A DNA stretch of 64,000 nt from assembly GCA_037127315.1 (NCBI GenBank), contig JBBBDQ010000347.1, forward strand, positions 627,501 to 691,500, given 5' to 3'. The position numbers and the translations under genes are program-made. This stretch comes from Ascarosepion bandense (Eukaryota > Mollusca > Cephalopoda > Sepiida > Sepiidae). Positions within the stretch are counted from its first letter, which is position 1. Every line of letters begins with the position of its first letter. Of the stretch, positions 8,460 to 18,470 are shown piece by piece. The notes beneath the pieces are model-generated. The model searched no databases, was not told the origin of the DNA, and saw nothing but the letters and a program-made list of their open reading frames with translations.

Positions 8460-10598
8460 CTAGAGGCCAGTGGTTAGTAGGTGAGTATTAACTTTGCTTT
8501 TAAATTTCTGGAGGTCGTAGCCGTCAGGAAAGCAAGAATACGGGAGTGAGTTCCACAGGCGGGAAGTGCGAGAGAGGAAGCTGCAGGAGTAGAATTGTCG
8601 TCTGCGTTTGGCTAACCTGACTGTGAATGGGTGGGACCCAGTTGCCAGTCTGGTTGAACGGGTAAACACCTGTTGAGGAGGCATCAGTGACTTAAGCTCA
8701 TCCGAGCAGAAGCCATGAAAGTATTTATAGAAGAGACAGAGGGAGGCCACATTTCGACGATGGGAAAGTGGCTGCAGACGAGTCGCCAGATCAGTACCTA
8801 TCACATTACAGACTCTCCTTTGGAGCTTGTCAAGAACACTGAGGAGAACGGCAGGGGCACCTGACCATAAATGGCAGCAGTACTCCATGCACGGACGGAT
8901 GGTTGACTTGTATATATGCAGGATGGATTCAGGTGGAAAAAACATCCTGGATCGACATAGTGACCCAATCTTCTTAGCAGTAGATTTTGCTATGGATTCA
9001 ATATAGTGCTTCCATTTGAGGTCTGAGGACAGGGTAAGTCCGAGGAGGCGTAGTGTATTACTCTCCGGGAGAATCATCTGGTCCATGCTTATGGGAGGCA
9101 GAAGAGGTTGCCTGTAATGGTTGACAGACAACAGCTTGGTCTTAGAGGAATTAAAGTTGACAAGCCACTTCTTGCCCCAGTTCACCACAGAGTGTAGATC
9201 CCGCTCAAGGTCAGCAGCGAGATTATGTCTGTCCGCCACGACAGGTTTCTTACTGGAGCGGGAGTATATTGTAGTGTCATCTGCGTAGATGCCTACTTGG
9301 GACCTGATCTCATCTGGGAGGTCGTTGATGAAAATAAGGAAGAGCGTTGGGCCCAGGATAGAGCCTTGTGGGACACCAGCATTCGTGCTGTAGGACGAAG
9401 AGGCACGCCCATTCAGAACGACCTTCATTTTGCGGTTATTTAAGAAAGATTGGATTAGGTCAAGCAGGCGACCGGTAATACCATAACCGCGTAGTTTGCA
9501 TAGGAGGCCAGGGTGCCAAACCCTGTCGAAAGCCTTGGAGATATCCAGAGCAACCGCGCGAGCCTCGTCAGACTCATCAAGGGCCTGTAGCATGTACTCC
9601 GTTACAGTAGTTAGCAGGTCGGCTGTGGACCTGTCAAATCGGAATCCATATTGCCTGTCGGAGAACAGCTTGTGGGCGGTGAGATGATGAACTATTTCAG
9701 CATTTATTATAGCCTCGAACACTTTCCCGAATATTGGTAGGAGACTGATAGGGCGATAGTTGGATGGGTCCGAGGGTTCACCACAATTCTTAAAGACAGG
9801 AACGACTGAGGAGAATTTCCAGCATGCAGGAAAGCAGGAAGCAGAAAGGCAGTAGTTAAACAGTTTAGAGAGGACAGGGGAAAGTTCAGGGGCACACCTC
9901 TTAAGGACTATCACCGGGATTCCATCGTCTCCACACGCCTTATGGGGGTCGAGTTTTGAAATTACTCTGGATACTATTGTCGGGGTAATATACACGTCAT
10001 GCAGTTTGGCCTCAGTTCTAATAGGGAAGTCGGGTGGGTGCACTCCGGACGAGTCGAGTGTGGAGTTGGATGAGAATCTGCGGGCAAAGCACTCAGCTTT
10101 CTCAGCAGATGACGTGAGAACGTCAAATCCATGGATTAAAGGAGGTATTGAGGATTTCCTATTGTTGAGCACTCGTTTACAAATCCTCCAATAGTCCTTG
10201 GAGCCGAACTTGCGGTCAGCTATGTGCTGTCGCATTCTCTCCGCAAACAACTGTTTGGCGTCATTTAGAGTTCTCTTGCACTCACTGCGAGCGGATGTGA
10301 ACAGGCGCCTATTGTGATCAGTTGGCTGTCTCTGGAATAGATGGAAGTAATGGTTCCTGTGGGCAATGGCGGCTGAGCAGGCTGGAGAGAACCACGGAGG
10401 GGAATGAGGTTTTAAGCAATACTTCCTGGTGGGTATGAAGGCATCAATGCCAGCTTTCACCCATGACGAGACCTCAGAGGCACAGTCATCAACTGATAGG
10501 TCAAACACTTTTCCCCAAGGGACGTCGCAGAGGAAATCGCGAAAGGCTTCCCAGTCAGCTTTTTGGTAGAGGTAGGAGGTTCTATGAGTAGGGGGATC
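8460..10598 (-). CDS. LINE ORF2: reverse transcriptase, 5'-truncated, frame open
   Basis: The frame is open from 10598 to the TAG at 8460-8462, about 712 codons, with no internal stop. Counting from the codon at 10508, the blocks are SNYRPISLLP (249-258), RQYGFRFDRST (285-294), the motif A catalytic box ALDISKAFDRVWH (320-332), AGVPQGSILGP (377-387) and YADD (408-411), then a C-terminal region ending near KVNTHLLTTGL. These are the catalytic aspartates of a target-primed reverse transcriptase. Upstream codons (RTSYLYQKADWEAFRDF and on) look like the linker after an endonuclease domain. There is no in-frame ATG until about residue 92, so the frame is the remainder of a longer ORF2 and not a complete gene. 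Confidence 0.88.
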   Translation of the reverse strand, partial: DPPTHRTSYLYQKADWEAFRDFLCDVPWGKVFDLSVDDCASEVSSWVKAGIDAFIPTRKYCLKPHSPPWFSPACSAAIAHRNHYFHLFQRQPTDHNRRLFTSARSECKRTLNDAKQLFAERMRQHIADRKFGSKDYWRICKRVLNNRKSSIPPLIHGFDVLTSSAEKAECFARRFSSNSTLDSSGVHPPDFPIRTEAKLHDVYITPTIVSRVISKLDPHKACGDDGIPVIVLKRCAPELSPVLSKLFNYCLSASCFPACWKFSSVVPVFKNCGEPSDPSNYRPISLLPIFGKVFEAIINAEIVHHLTAHKLFSDRQYGFRFDRSTADLLTTVTEYMLQALDESDEARAVALDISKAFDRVWHPGLLCKLRGYGITGRLLDLIQSFLNNRKMKVVLNGRASSSYSTNAGVPQGSILGPTLFLIFINDLPDEIRSQVGIYADDTTIYSRSSKKPVVADRHNLAADLERDLHSVVNWGKKWLVNFNSSKTKLLSVNHYRQPLLPPISMDQMILPESNTLRLLGLTLSSDLKWKHYIESIAKSTAKKIGSLCRSRMFFPPESILHIYKSTIRPCMEYCCHLWSGAPAVLLSVLDKLQRRVCNVIGTDLATRLQPLSHRRNVASLCLFYKYFHGFCSDELKSLMPPQQVFTRSTRLATGSHPFTVRLAKRRRQFYSCSFLSRTSRLWNSLPYSCFPDGYDLQKFKSKVNTHLLTTGL

Positions 10599-10600
10599 CT

Positions 10601-10655
<55 letters not shown>
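10601..10655. repeat. (GT)n microsatellite
   Basis: About 27 GT units at the truncated 5' end of the LINE. Confidence 0.96.
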
Positions 10656-10656
<1 letters not shown>

Positions 10657-10659
<3 letters not shown>

Positions 10660-10935
10660 ATATTGTGTAGTTATGATAATGTATGTCACAAAGATTGTCG
10701 TTTTTTCAGGAGTTTTACTGATAAATGTCATTTTAGCAAACCTGTTTTCCAAAGAGCACGATAATGGGGTGGAAATAGAGCCATGGTAGTTTTAGTGCAA
10801 ATAATTTGGTACTTTATATGTGCAGGTTCATGTGTGTATTACATGAAACCCAGCCCCGATGAGTGAGGGCATCATAACGGTATGCTTAAGAAACTTCGAA
10901 GTTTTAAAGAACCTGCTCAGTTATTGTCATAAAAA
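10657..10935. repeat. Dispersed repeat G, copy 1 (partly inverted)
   Basis: The first part (TCGTTTTTTCAGGAGTTTTACTGATAAA and on, to about 10775) matches 37765-37860 in the same orientation. The last part (about 10855-10925) matches 37885-37965 in the opposite orientation. Both copies start just after a (GT)n tract. Function unknown. Confidence 0.6.
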
Positions 10936-10937
10936 AA

Positions 10938-11150
10938 CTGATATGGTGTGTGTATACATCACATATATATGACACGCTAAAATTTCACTATTTTTAATTT
11001 AATGGGCTTAGGGCTTAGGGAGTATAGACTCCGAGTAACACCAAATTGGTTGAGTTTCGATCCCACCCTGAAGAAAAAATGGATCTCTAGCCTCCCTGAT
11101 GAGTTGTGATAGAGTGAAATAAGCTTGTAAGTTTATGACTAATACATGTA
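10938..11150 (+). mobile_element. tRNA-derived SINE (family B)
   Basis: A box-like GGGCTTAGGGCTTAGGG, then ACTCCGAGTAACACC, B box GTTTCGATCCC and the family tail CTGATGAGTTGTGATAGAG with ATGACTAAT. It is preceded by the family's TATACATCACATATATATGA leader. Confidence 0.7.
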
Positions 11151-11208
11151 TATTAAAGAAAAAGATCATTTACCTCATCTGGGTAAAAATAATAATAATT
11201 TACCTCGT

Positions 11209-11238
11209 CTTGTGGATCCCAGGAATGGGATCCACAAG
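11209..11238. other. Perfect 12-bp hairpin, 6-nt loop
   Basis: CTTGTGGATCCC (11209-11220), loop AGGAAT, GGGATCCACAAG (11227-11238). It is GC-rich against an AT background. A TTACCTCNTCT motif occurs twice just upstream. Confidence 0.75.
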
Positions 11239-11239
11239 G

Positions 11240-11775
11240 GTTCCAGAAGTATATATCTAATTTTTATAAAATTATTCAAATAGTGATTTGAAATTTTGCA
11301 TTATATTTTCCATGCATGGGCAAACATTTGATTAATTTTAAGAAAACAGTTAGATACTATGAAACTCCACGTGCAAACAAAGCACGCATGCGTAGATATA
11401 GAGACACGCATATCTATGTGTATGTGTGTCTGTGTTTGATTGCGATATATAAATTTTATATATTAATTTCAATTTCTGTGGAAATATGTATAATCAATTA
11501 AAAAAAAGGACTTTACGTGACCTTTTTCGTTCTTTTTGACTTCATCAGACTATTTTTGTTTTAAGTTGATGCTACTACAGATGAGCACGAACGAGAGTCA
11601 GTTTTAGATTTATACATAATTCTAATTAATTTCTCTTATGTTTTACGTTTTGCGCATATGATCTAGACAATATCATTTAGTTTACTTTTGTCCATTCATT
11701 CCCTAAATAGATGTTTAACATTCGGATAATAGTTGCTCACGGTAACGAGACTGAACATAGTTTTAACATAAGGAA
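11240..11775. other. No recognised feature
   Basis: AT-rich, with no coding or repeat match seen. Confidence 0.5.
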
Positions 11776-12043
11776 TCAGTCAGTTAAGTGCCATACGTGA
11801 TACGCGCTTGGGTGGTCATGTCTCGAAAGAGACATGACTGACTAGGGCAGAACACTTTCCCGCAGTAGCTTTCCATTGCCTTCTGCACTAGACTGGTACC
11901 CCGATTTGTCGTTCAAGCCGATATACACTGTAGTAGGTTTCCATTGCTTTCTGCGGTAGACTGGTTGCCGACCAAGTCTATAGAACCCAGTCTGTCCTGC
12001 TATTTAACCCATAACTGGAAGGAAGAGACGGATTATTACCTTT
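11776..12043 (-). mobile_element. Chimeric SINE family A, two partial copies fused
   Basis: The minus strand carries the family tail (TCAGTCAGTTAAGTGCCATA on plus) and the block with CATGTCTCGAAAGAGACATG. A piece of the head (11898-11929, with CCGATTTGTCGTTCAAGCC) then appears in the middle, followed by a second copy of the GTAGGTTTCCATTGCTTTCTGCGGTAG region. This looks like an internally deleted SINE next to a truncated one. Confidence 0.8.
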
Positions 12044-12045
12044 AG

Positions 12046-12476
12046 CAAATGTAAGAAGCCTGTGCAGTTAGCGGAAAACCAGTAGAAAAATTGTTCAAGC
12101 CCTCTTGGAACTTTCCCTCTTGTGGACACCTCAAGAGATGGACTCTAAATTTAGCCTCCTCCGAAAGGGAGAGGTACTGAATTGAGGGGATGGAACCATC
12201 TGGCTTAATATTAGTTAATATTATTTGTAACTTTCTCGGCAAAAGAGTTAGGTAAACAATATATATATATATACACCACAGAGATAGAACAAATATTAAA
12301 TAAATTCAAAGTTCTTAGCGATTCTCCTTCGTGAGCATGTGTAGATGTATCGACGTTAACTTAGTACGACTGTGTCTTAAAAGACGCAACGAATCAACCG
12401 AAATGATTTTGCCATTCTCTAGTAGACATTTCCTCCACACACACACAAACATATAATAATATTAATAATAATAATC

Positions 12477-12478
<2 letters not shown>
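12046..12478. other. No recognised feature; short unclassified frame
   Basis: A frame of about 66 codons at 12242-12042 (minus) has no family I recognise and partly covers the SINE edge. Otherwise AT-rich. Confidence 0.4.

Positions 12479-12522
<44 letters not shown>
12479..12522. repeat. (TA)n microsatellite
   Basis: About 22 TA units. Confidence 0.96.
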
Positions 12523-12524
<2 letters not shown>

Positions 12525-12668
12525 GGATAATATTTATATTCCTTATCTCCAGCAAAAAGTAAAAAGTATTAGGATGTTCGGAAAGTAAATAAAAAATTAC
12601 TGAAATCTTCCTTGTCTCCCCGTATTTAATAACAGATGTGGAAAAGAAATATCGTTGCCCAATTATAC

Positions 12669-12786
<118 letters not shown>

Positions 12787-13059
12787 ATGTGTCCCCGAGT
12801 ATGTAATCCATTACCGGCAAATTTTGTGTAAATTGGTTAATATCAATTTTCTTTTCTTTTATGTTCAGTGCAAACGTGCCGGCTGATTATGGAAAATTAA
12901 TTCTTGTCTGACAACTTAGGCTCTTTATTCCTCAACGGTGTTTTTCTCGAGTCAAAGCCATGTAGCTTCTTGGGGCAGCAGCGGAGTAAATCGAGGTAGG
13001 AATCGAGCAGCGGGAATTTGACTATAGAACAAGAAATATAATGCGCTACCTTTTCAAAT

Positions 13060-13210
13060 CTCTTTGAGGCATATGTGGGTGGGAAAATAGACGAATTAAA
13101 ATCTTTATCAAGGTTATTTGCGCGTAAGTGAATGCACCAAATCTGACTATAATTTGAACTCGGCTCTCCAATTTCTCGTTTCGTATCGATATCCACCGCA
13201 CAACATCGAT
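13060..13210 (-). mobile_element. SINE family A head fragment
   Basis: On plus it reads GTTATTTGCGCGTAAGTGAATGCA, then TTGAACTCGGCTC and GATATCCACCGCACAACA. This is the complement of the family A head with its B box and A box. The 3' half is missing. Confidence 0.65.
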
Positions 13211-13385
13211 GGTGTACCGTTGTTAAAGTATTATGCATTATTGGTTTTACGAAATAAATGACTGGTTCTCTCTTTTTTTTTTAAATCAGTGAAAAAGAAC
13301 CGATATTTGATTGTATGTATTTTATAGAGCTCTTATTGATCTCCATTAAATATCTAGTGATAATGTGCGTATCTTGACTTGAATG

Positions 13386-13661
13386 CTTTGTGGTGTAGTG
13401 GATATCGGCTCGGAACGATAAATCGCGGAGCCGAGTTCAAATTTCAGTTGAATTCGTTGCATTCACTTACGCGAAAATATCTTTGAGGAAGGTATTAATC
13501 CGTCTATTCCTTCAAGTTACAGGTTTAAACAATGGCAACCAGTCTACCGCAGAATGCAATGACAACCTACTGCGGGATAATTTTCTTCCCACTCAGTCAT
13601 GTCTCTTTCGAGACATGATCGCCCAACCGTGTATAACGTATGGCAGTTGACCTGCTTTATG
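13386..13661 (+). mobile_element. tRNA-derived SINE (family A)
   Basis: Head TTTGTGGTGTAGTGGATATC with B box GAGTTCAAATTTC, central AACCAGTCTACCGCAGAA, block CATGTCTCTTTCGAGACATG and tail GTATGGCAGTTGACCTG. Slightly shortened in the centre. Confidence 0.88.
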
Positions 13662-13685
13662 TTTATATGTAATTTCTTTTGTATT

Positions 13686-14100
13686 AATCATTTCACCCCA
13701 AGCAGTGGTGCGCTGGATTTACAGTGAAAGTAAAAACACGATAAAGGGGACGTCAAAGAAAGTATAAAAAGATGATGGAAATGAAGAGGATAGAAGGTGG
13801 CAATTGACGTTGCATTTAAATTTTTGTTGATTGTAGCTATCAGGAAACGAAAAAACAAAAAGGCGTTCCACAAACGGAAAGTGCGAAAAAATAAGCTGTT
13901 ACAGGTATTTAAATTTATCTATTTCGACGGTAAAAGGGTGGAACCGCGATGCTAATTTAGTAGCACGCGTAAATACATGTGTTCGGAGCACGAGGGAAAC
14001 AAGCTCGTTTGAGCAGTTGCCATTAAAATGTTTGTAGAAAAGACAGAAGACGATAAAATAACCGAAGGTGGGCTGCAAAATGAGAAGCTTCTTTCATTTT
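13686..14100 (-). mobile_element. LINE (CR1/L2/Jockey group) 3' fragment
   Basis: Starts with the family terminus on minus (AATCATTTCACCCC on plus) and follows the ORF2 end backwards (GTTGCATTTAAATTTTTG, then GTTCCACAAACGGAAAGTGC). Diverged and frameshifted. Confidence 0.7.
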
Positions 14101-14292
14101 ACTTTATAGCAATCTTTGTTTGTGTCAACAACTGAGGATCGAAACCGCTACTCAGGCTAACCATACTATTCTCACTAAAATTTGCCCACATCAAGCACAT
14201 ATTATATTACTCTATTTAAAATTGTATTACCTAAACTGATAAAAAATAGTGCGGCTGTGGATGTTGGCGGCGGAGTGTAGCAACAAATGCTT

Positions 14293-14755
14293 AAAAGGCA
14301 ATGGCCGACAAAGATATGATTGACATCAATGACAGAAAACTCAGGCAATGGCCGACAAAAATATGATTTACATTAACAGGGGCTTGAAAGCCAATAGCCA
14401 ACAAATATATGGTTGACATTTTCGGTAGAGTACAGGGGCAATAACCAAAAGAGAAAGGATTTACGTCAAAGGCAGAAAGCAAACTGACAACAAAGGTTTG
14501 AAAGGCAATAGTTGACAAAGATATGATTGACATTAATGACAGAAAACTCAGGCAATGGCCGACAAAAATAAGATTTACATCAACAGAGGCTTGAAAGCCA
14601 ATAGCCAAAAAATATATGGTTGACATTTACGGCAGAACACACAGGAAATATCCAAAAGAGAAAGGATTTACGTCACAGGAAGAAAACAAGCTGACAACAA
14701 AGGTTTGAAAGGCAATAGTTGACAAAGATATGATTGACATTAATTAGGCGACAAC
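14293..14755. repeat. Two-level tandem repeat, about 208-bp unit x2.2
   Basis: AAAGGCAATNGNNGACAAAGATATGATTGACAT recurs at about 14293, 14501 and 14708. Each 208-bp unit contains about four related subunits built on 'GCAATRGCC-ACAAA-ATATGNTTGACAT' spaced about 45-60 bp. The minus strand has a repetitive open frame (14626-14291), best read as a by-product of the repeat. Confidence 0.85.
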
Positions 14756-14989
14756 CGGAAAAAGCAAAAATGTGTGGGAGTTTTGGGTTATATAACTCTG
14801 GGTTTTCTGGCTGTAGACATGAAGAGAAGAAATCAAAAGAAACATGCACACACACAGATAGAGAAGCAGAGAATGAGAGAACTCTCGTTGGATAACGGTT
14901 CCTCGACAGATCTTGTGTGTGCGCGATTCTCTCTGTCAAAACTATACTCCACACTACTGTCACTGATGAACTTATTTATAAATGTTACT

Positions 14990-15360
14990 TTGTCTCTGTG
15001 TGTTTGTCTGTGTGTGTGTTTGTGTGTCCGTTATCTATAGACTCCGAAACGCCTGAACCGATTTTCTTGAAAATTTACAGTTGTACTATAAGCATCTGCG
15101 AGTGTTCTTAGCTAAGTTTTGTGTCGAGGTACCCCCCGATAAATATCGAAAATCGATAATCGAAAAAACTGGGTAATAGAAGGAATGGTCCGATTTTAAC
15201 CAAATTTGATACACTCATAGACGAAGACATAAGAAACGATATTCAGAATTTTCAAAGTTGCAGTTTTTAGAATAGTGCAGAAAATCGTCAATATATATAT
15301 ATAAAAGGCAAGGTGTTTGTGTGTGTGTGTGTGTCTGTTTATCTGCATGCATGTCTGTAA
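14990..15360 (+). repeat. GT-rich repeat with conserved CCGTTATCTATAGACTCC block
   Basis: A TG-rich start leads into CCGTTATCTATAGACTCCGA and CCTGAACCGATTTTCTTGAA. I recall similar text from dispersed invertebrate repeats, but I cannot name the family. A second TG-rich start at 15300-15350 follows AAAGGCAAGGTGTTTGTG. Confidence 0.4.
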
Positions 15361-15694
15361 TTTTTTCAGCCCTTTTATTTTAGCTTTTGCTTTGGGTTTG
15401 GCTCTAATAGGTATAATTGTAGGTTTTAGTCTCAGCCATGATACCATTTACTCAGAGGACTTATTTAGCCTTCAAAATTCAGTTTACGACGAAAAAACTT
15501 ATCTGATATCGATTCCAGAAAATCAAAATTTGACTTACATCCATTCATTTTTCTTTGAGTCTACGGTTTCGCTTTAACTGGAAACAATTATTGCTTTTTA
15601 GTCTTTCGTGCCAACGTCCAAAGAGTCTGAGCTTCAGGACCATGGATAAGTTTTAAAGCTTTCATTACACACGAGCAATGTCGGGCTATACTGC

Positions 15695-15790
15695 TAGTTA
15701 TTACTTAATTGAATGTAACGAATTCGACTGAAATTCTATCTCGGCTACCCGATTCCACAATCCGATCAGCTCTGCATTGCTCCACCTTGC
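15695..15790 (-). mobile_element. Possible SINE family A head relic
   Basis: The minus strand reads GTAGCCGAGATAGAATTTCA then GTCGAATTCGTTACATTCA, parallel to the family A head around its B box. Strongly diverged and without the rest of the element. Confidence 0.35.
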
Positions 15791-16011
15791 TTTCATATAA
15801 CTAACTTGGCGATCCTTAAAAGATGCACAGAGAACGATAAAAAGCAGAAAAGTATATATATATATACCTGTTCTTGTCTGTTGTTTATATTTCCTGCCGA
15901 TCGTTATCATTTTTTATCAATAACCAGAACTAGGTGTAATATAACATAATCATGTGTGGGTGTGATTGCTTTTAAACTGGTTCCCTTAAGTTCACTGAAT
16001 CTAGATATCAT

Positions 16012-16430
16012 CGAGTCTGATCAAATGGGTGACCGCTTGAGAGTTCTAGCTTAGATGCGTGTGTGGTGTGCTGCAAAACGGATCAGCATTGTTAATTGGC
16101 GTGCCGAGTCCTATCTCCATTTCGTTTTGTTTTGTACACTTACGCTCAAATACGCTTAGAAAAGGATGTTTAGGCGAGGATCTGAATCATCTCTCAGCTG
16201 CGTCTCTGTCCTCAAAGACTCAGTTGTATCTCCGCCTGCGAAGGCAGAGGTGCATCTGAGAAAAATTACAGAGTAGATGACCGCTCCCGAGGAACAATGT
16301 CGTACGGCTGCGCCACCCCACTGCACCAGAAGGGTGGACAAGGTGCTTGTCACCGAGGCCAGCTCAGCCGCCGGTTGAAGGACTGGGAAATGTTTGTTCC
16401 TTCGAGGTCGCTCTCCTCACGTTAAAAAAA
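16012..16430. other. GC-rich island of unknown nature
   Basis: This is about 420 bp clearly richer in G+C than its surroundings, running up to an A-rich tract and an LTR-like start at 16437. Its left edge holds ATGGGTGACCGCTTGAGAG, close to the 3' part of 5S rRNA. Both strands have 65-codon frames (16059-16259 plus and 16353-16156 minus) without recognised motifs. It may be the 3' end of an LTR element or a conserved repeat. Confidence 0.4.
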
Positions 16431-16436
16431 AATTTG

Positions 16437-16490
16437 TGTCACATCTCGCTCCAGTGGGGGAGTAGGGTAAATATATACTTATAAGACATT
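16437..16490 (+). mobile_element. LTR-like start fragment
   Basis: TGTCACATCTCGCTCCAGTG followed by a G run and AAATATAT resembles the starts at 36977, 55318 and 55561. Only about 50 bp is recognisable before a LINE fragment begins. Confidence 0.4.
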
Positions 16491-16494
16491 TGAA

Positions 16495-17105
16495 CCATTA
16501 CATTGAGTCAATAGTTAAATACACTGCTACAAAGTTTGATTTTCCTGTGTCGGGCCGGGAATTCTTTTCCTTTTGAATCCATTTTGCACATATACAAATC
16601 AGCCATCTGACCGCGCATAGAATACATTTCAATATTCTTGACATGCTCTAAAGAAGAATCTGTAATATAATCGGTCCAGACTTGGCAGCTCGGCTCCCGT
16701 CACTATCTCACCGGTGGGATGTAACTTCCCTGTGTCTCTTCTACAACTATTTTCACGGCTTCTGCTCTGACTAAGTTAGGTCACCGGTGCCTTCGTCCAA
16801 AAGAATTTACACGAGCAGTCAGACTGGCAACAAGGTCCCACTCTTTTGCAGTTAAATCTACCAAATGCGGAAGACAATTCTACTCCATCAGTTTCTTTTA
16901 TTGCACTTTCCGCCTGTCCAACTCCTTTCTGTATATTTGCTTTCCTGACAACTACGACCTCCAGGAATTTAAATGCAATGTCTATTTCCATCTCTTATCC
17001 ACTTGACACTAGTTTTTCCTTTGTCCTTTCTACATCGCCCCGTGTATCTTCTTCTTTTTCCTCACTCTACCTTCGATTGCTTGAGGTGAAACGATTAAAA
17101 AACAC
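16495..17105 (+). mobile_element. LINE (CR1/L2/Jockey group) 3' fragment, plus strand
   Basis: Broken frames match ORF2 C-terminal blocks (CRARNSFPFESILHI-like, DLAARLPSLSHRW-like, TRAVRLATRSHSFAV-like, CFPDNYDLQEFKCNV). It ends TTGAGGTGAAACGATTAAAAAA at about 17079-17101, the family terminus with an A tail. Confidence 0.72.
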
Positions 17106-18183
17106 CTTGGCCAGGTATCGAACTCACACGTCTTTGAGTCAACTCACTGGATTGCATCAGGCAACGATTTTATCTACTGGGTCATGTGTGCTGAAGAATA
17201 CTTGGAGTGTTGAGTTGCTAATGGAAAATAACTGAAATCCAAAAAATAAAAACATGGCATGTTGAACTAGAGCAATTTACCCCATTGGACTAAATAAAAT
17301 TTTCAGTGCCAAATTCCAAAGTATATTACACAAAAACGGCTGAAGCGTATATTGCTCGAAAAGTCAGAAATATGGCTACAAAGATGTGGACAAAGATGGG
17401 AACAATGTAAATAGTGTGAAATGTCTCCATAGTAAAAATGTTTTTTTCTTTTTTGTATTGCTTCCTTTTTCATTTGCTTCAGACAATTAAATATTTCATT
17501 AGCTAATGTAGTCTGGATCGGGAATGCTTGTTCATAACGCGAATTATGACTTAAGTGACGGTATTTGTTTAAGATTTAATAATGAGAAGAAAATGGCGAT
17601 ATCAGAAAATTGGCGTCAGTATGATTTCGTTTTTTTTTTCTAATGTCAATAAAGCATAGCATTTTTAATATAAGAAAGCGAATTTTTTTTTACAGATATT
17701 TGTAAAAATATAGTAGAAAACTTAATACCCGAACTTAAGAATACTTCGGATATGAAAACGGGTTCGAATACAATGTGCCATTGGTTCTATAGCTATACTT
17801 GAACAAGAACTTAACGCAATGTATGAAAAATTAAGTGTCTCATAAAGTAAATATAAAATTGCAATGTTTAATGCTCAATAAGTTGTTCTTTTAAATTGTC
17901 TATATTATTTCTCATGACATTTCGCTTACTTTGCGCTGTTCCATTTTTTTAAAGTCAGGCATTTCTGCAAATTGTATGAACATGTACATTCTTTACTACC
18001 AGCAAAGAATATTATCGCCATGAATTTGATGACGTCATTAATATGATGAAGGCCAAAGCGTACAAGTGCAAAAAACGTCGTAAACATTGCAATAAAAATG
18101 AGGACAACAGTCCAAACCATGCAAATAATGAAAATAATTTCACTAGTGGGAAGTAAATAATTCATATCCAGAAAACGCAATGT

Positions 18184-18186
<3 letters not shown>
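17106..18186. other. No recognised feature
   Basis: About 1.1 kb of AT-rich DNA, with no coding, RNA or repeat match seen. Confidence 0.5.

Positions 18187-18271
<85 letters not shown>
18187..18271. repeat. (AC)n joined to (TA)n microsatellite
   Basis: About 28 AC units followed by about 14 TA units. This is the mirror-strand form of the TA-GT tracts at 3081 and 12671. Confidence 0.97.
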
Positions 18272-18273
<2 letters not shown>

Positions 18274-18390
18274 ATCATATCACCCCGAGCAAGGCGGTAA
18301 TGCCACTGATGTGCAGGGGGCTACGTAAGAATGGAAAGCTTGGAAATGAGAAAGCCGGAGACCACATCCTAAACAGGGAACAAGGGATGA
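18272..18390 (-). mobile_element. LINE 3' terminus fragment
   Basis: TTAATCATATCACCCCGAGC then AAGGCGGTAATGCCACTGAT and GTGCAGGGGGCTACGTAAG on plus give the family 3' end. Only the last 100 nt or so is present, joined to the microsatellite. Confidence 0.7.
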
Positions 18391-18406
18391 GCCTCTACAC
18401 CTATAC

Positions 18407-18408
<2 letters not shown>

Positions 18409-18444
<36 letters not shown>
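18409..18444. repeat. (TA)n microsatellite
   Basis: About 18 TA units. Confidence 0.95.
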
Positions 18445-18447
<3 letters not shown>

Positions 18448-18470
18448 AATTGAAAATTTTTTGGGATGTT

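Larger units (their letters stand above)
8244..10600 (-). mobile_element. LINE (CR1/L2/Jockey group), best-preserved copy
   Basis: Reading right to left, a long ORF2 frame is followed by about 190 nt of 3' untranslated sequence. It ends GGTGAAATGATT plus an A tail of about 21 nt (8245-8265 as T). The left-hand RT, finger and thumb blocks are intact, but the copy stops at the (GT)n tract at 10601, so the upstream apurinic-type endonuclease expected for this group is missing. It is probably immobile without help and serves as the family reference here. Confidence 0.9.

Noticed and set aside
8460..10598. Treating the long RT frame as a host gene
   Set aside because: It has a LINE 3' terminus and A tail, related copies in the window, and no proper start codon.
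14291..14626. 111-codon minus frame as a gene
   Set aside because: The peptide repeats with the DNA tandem period and has no independent support.
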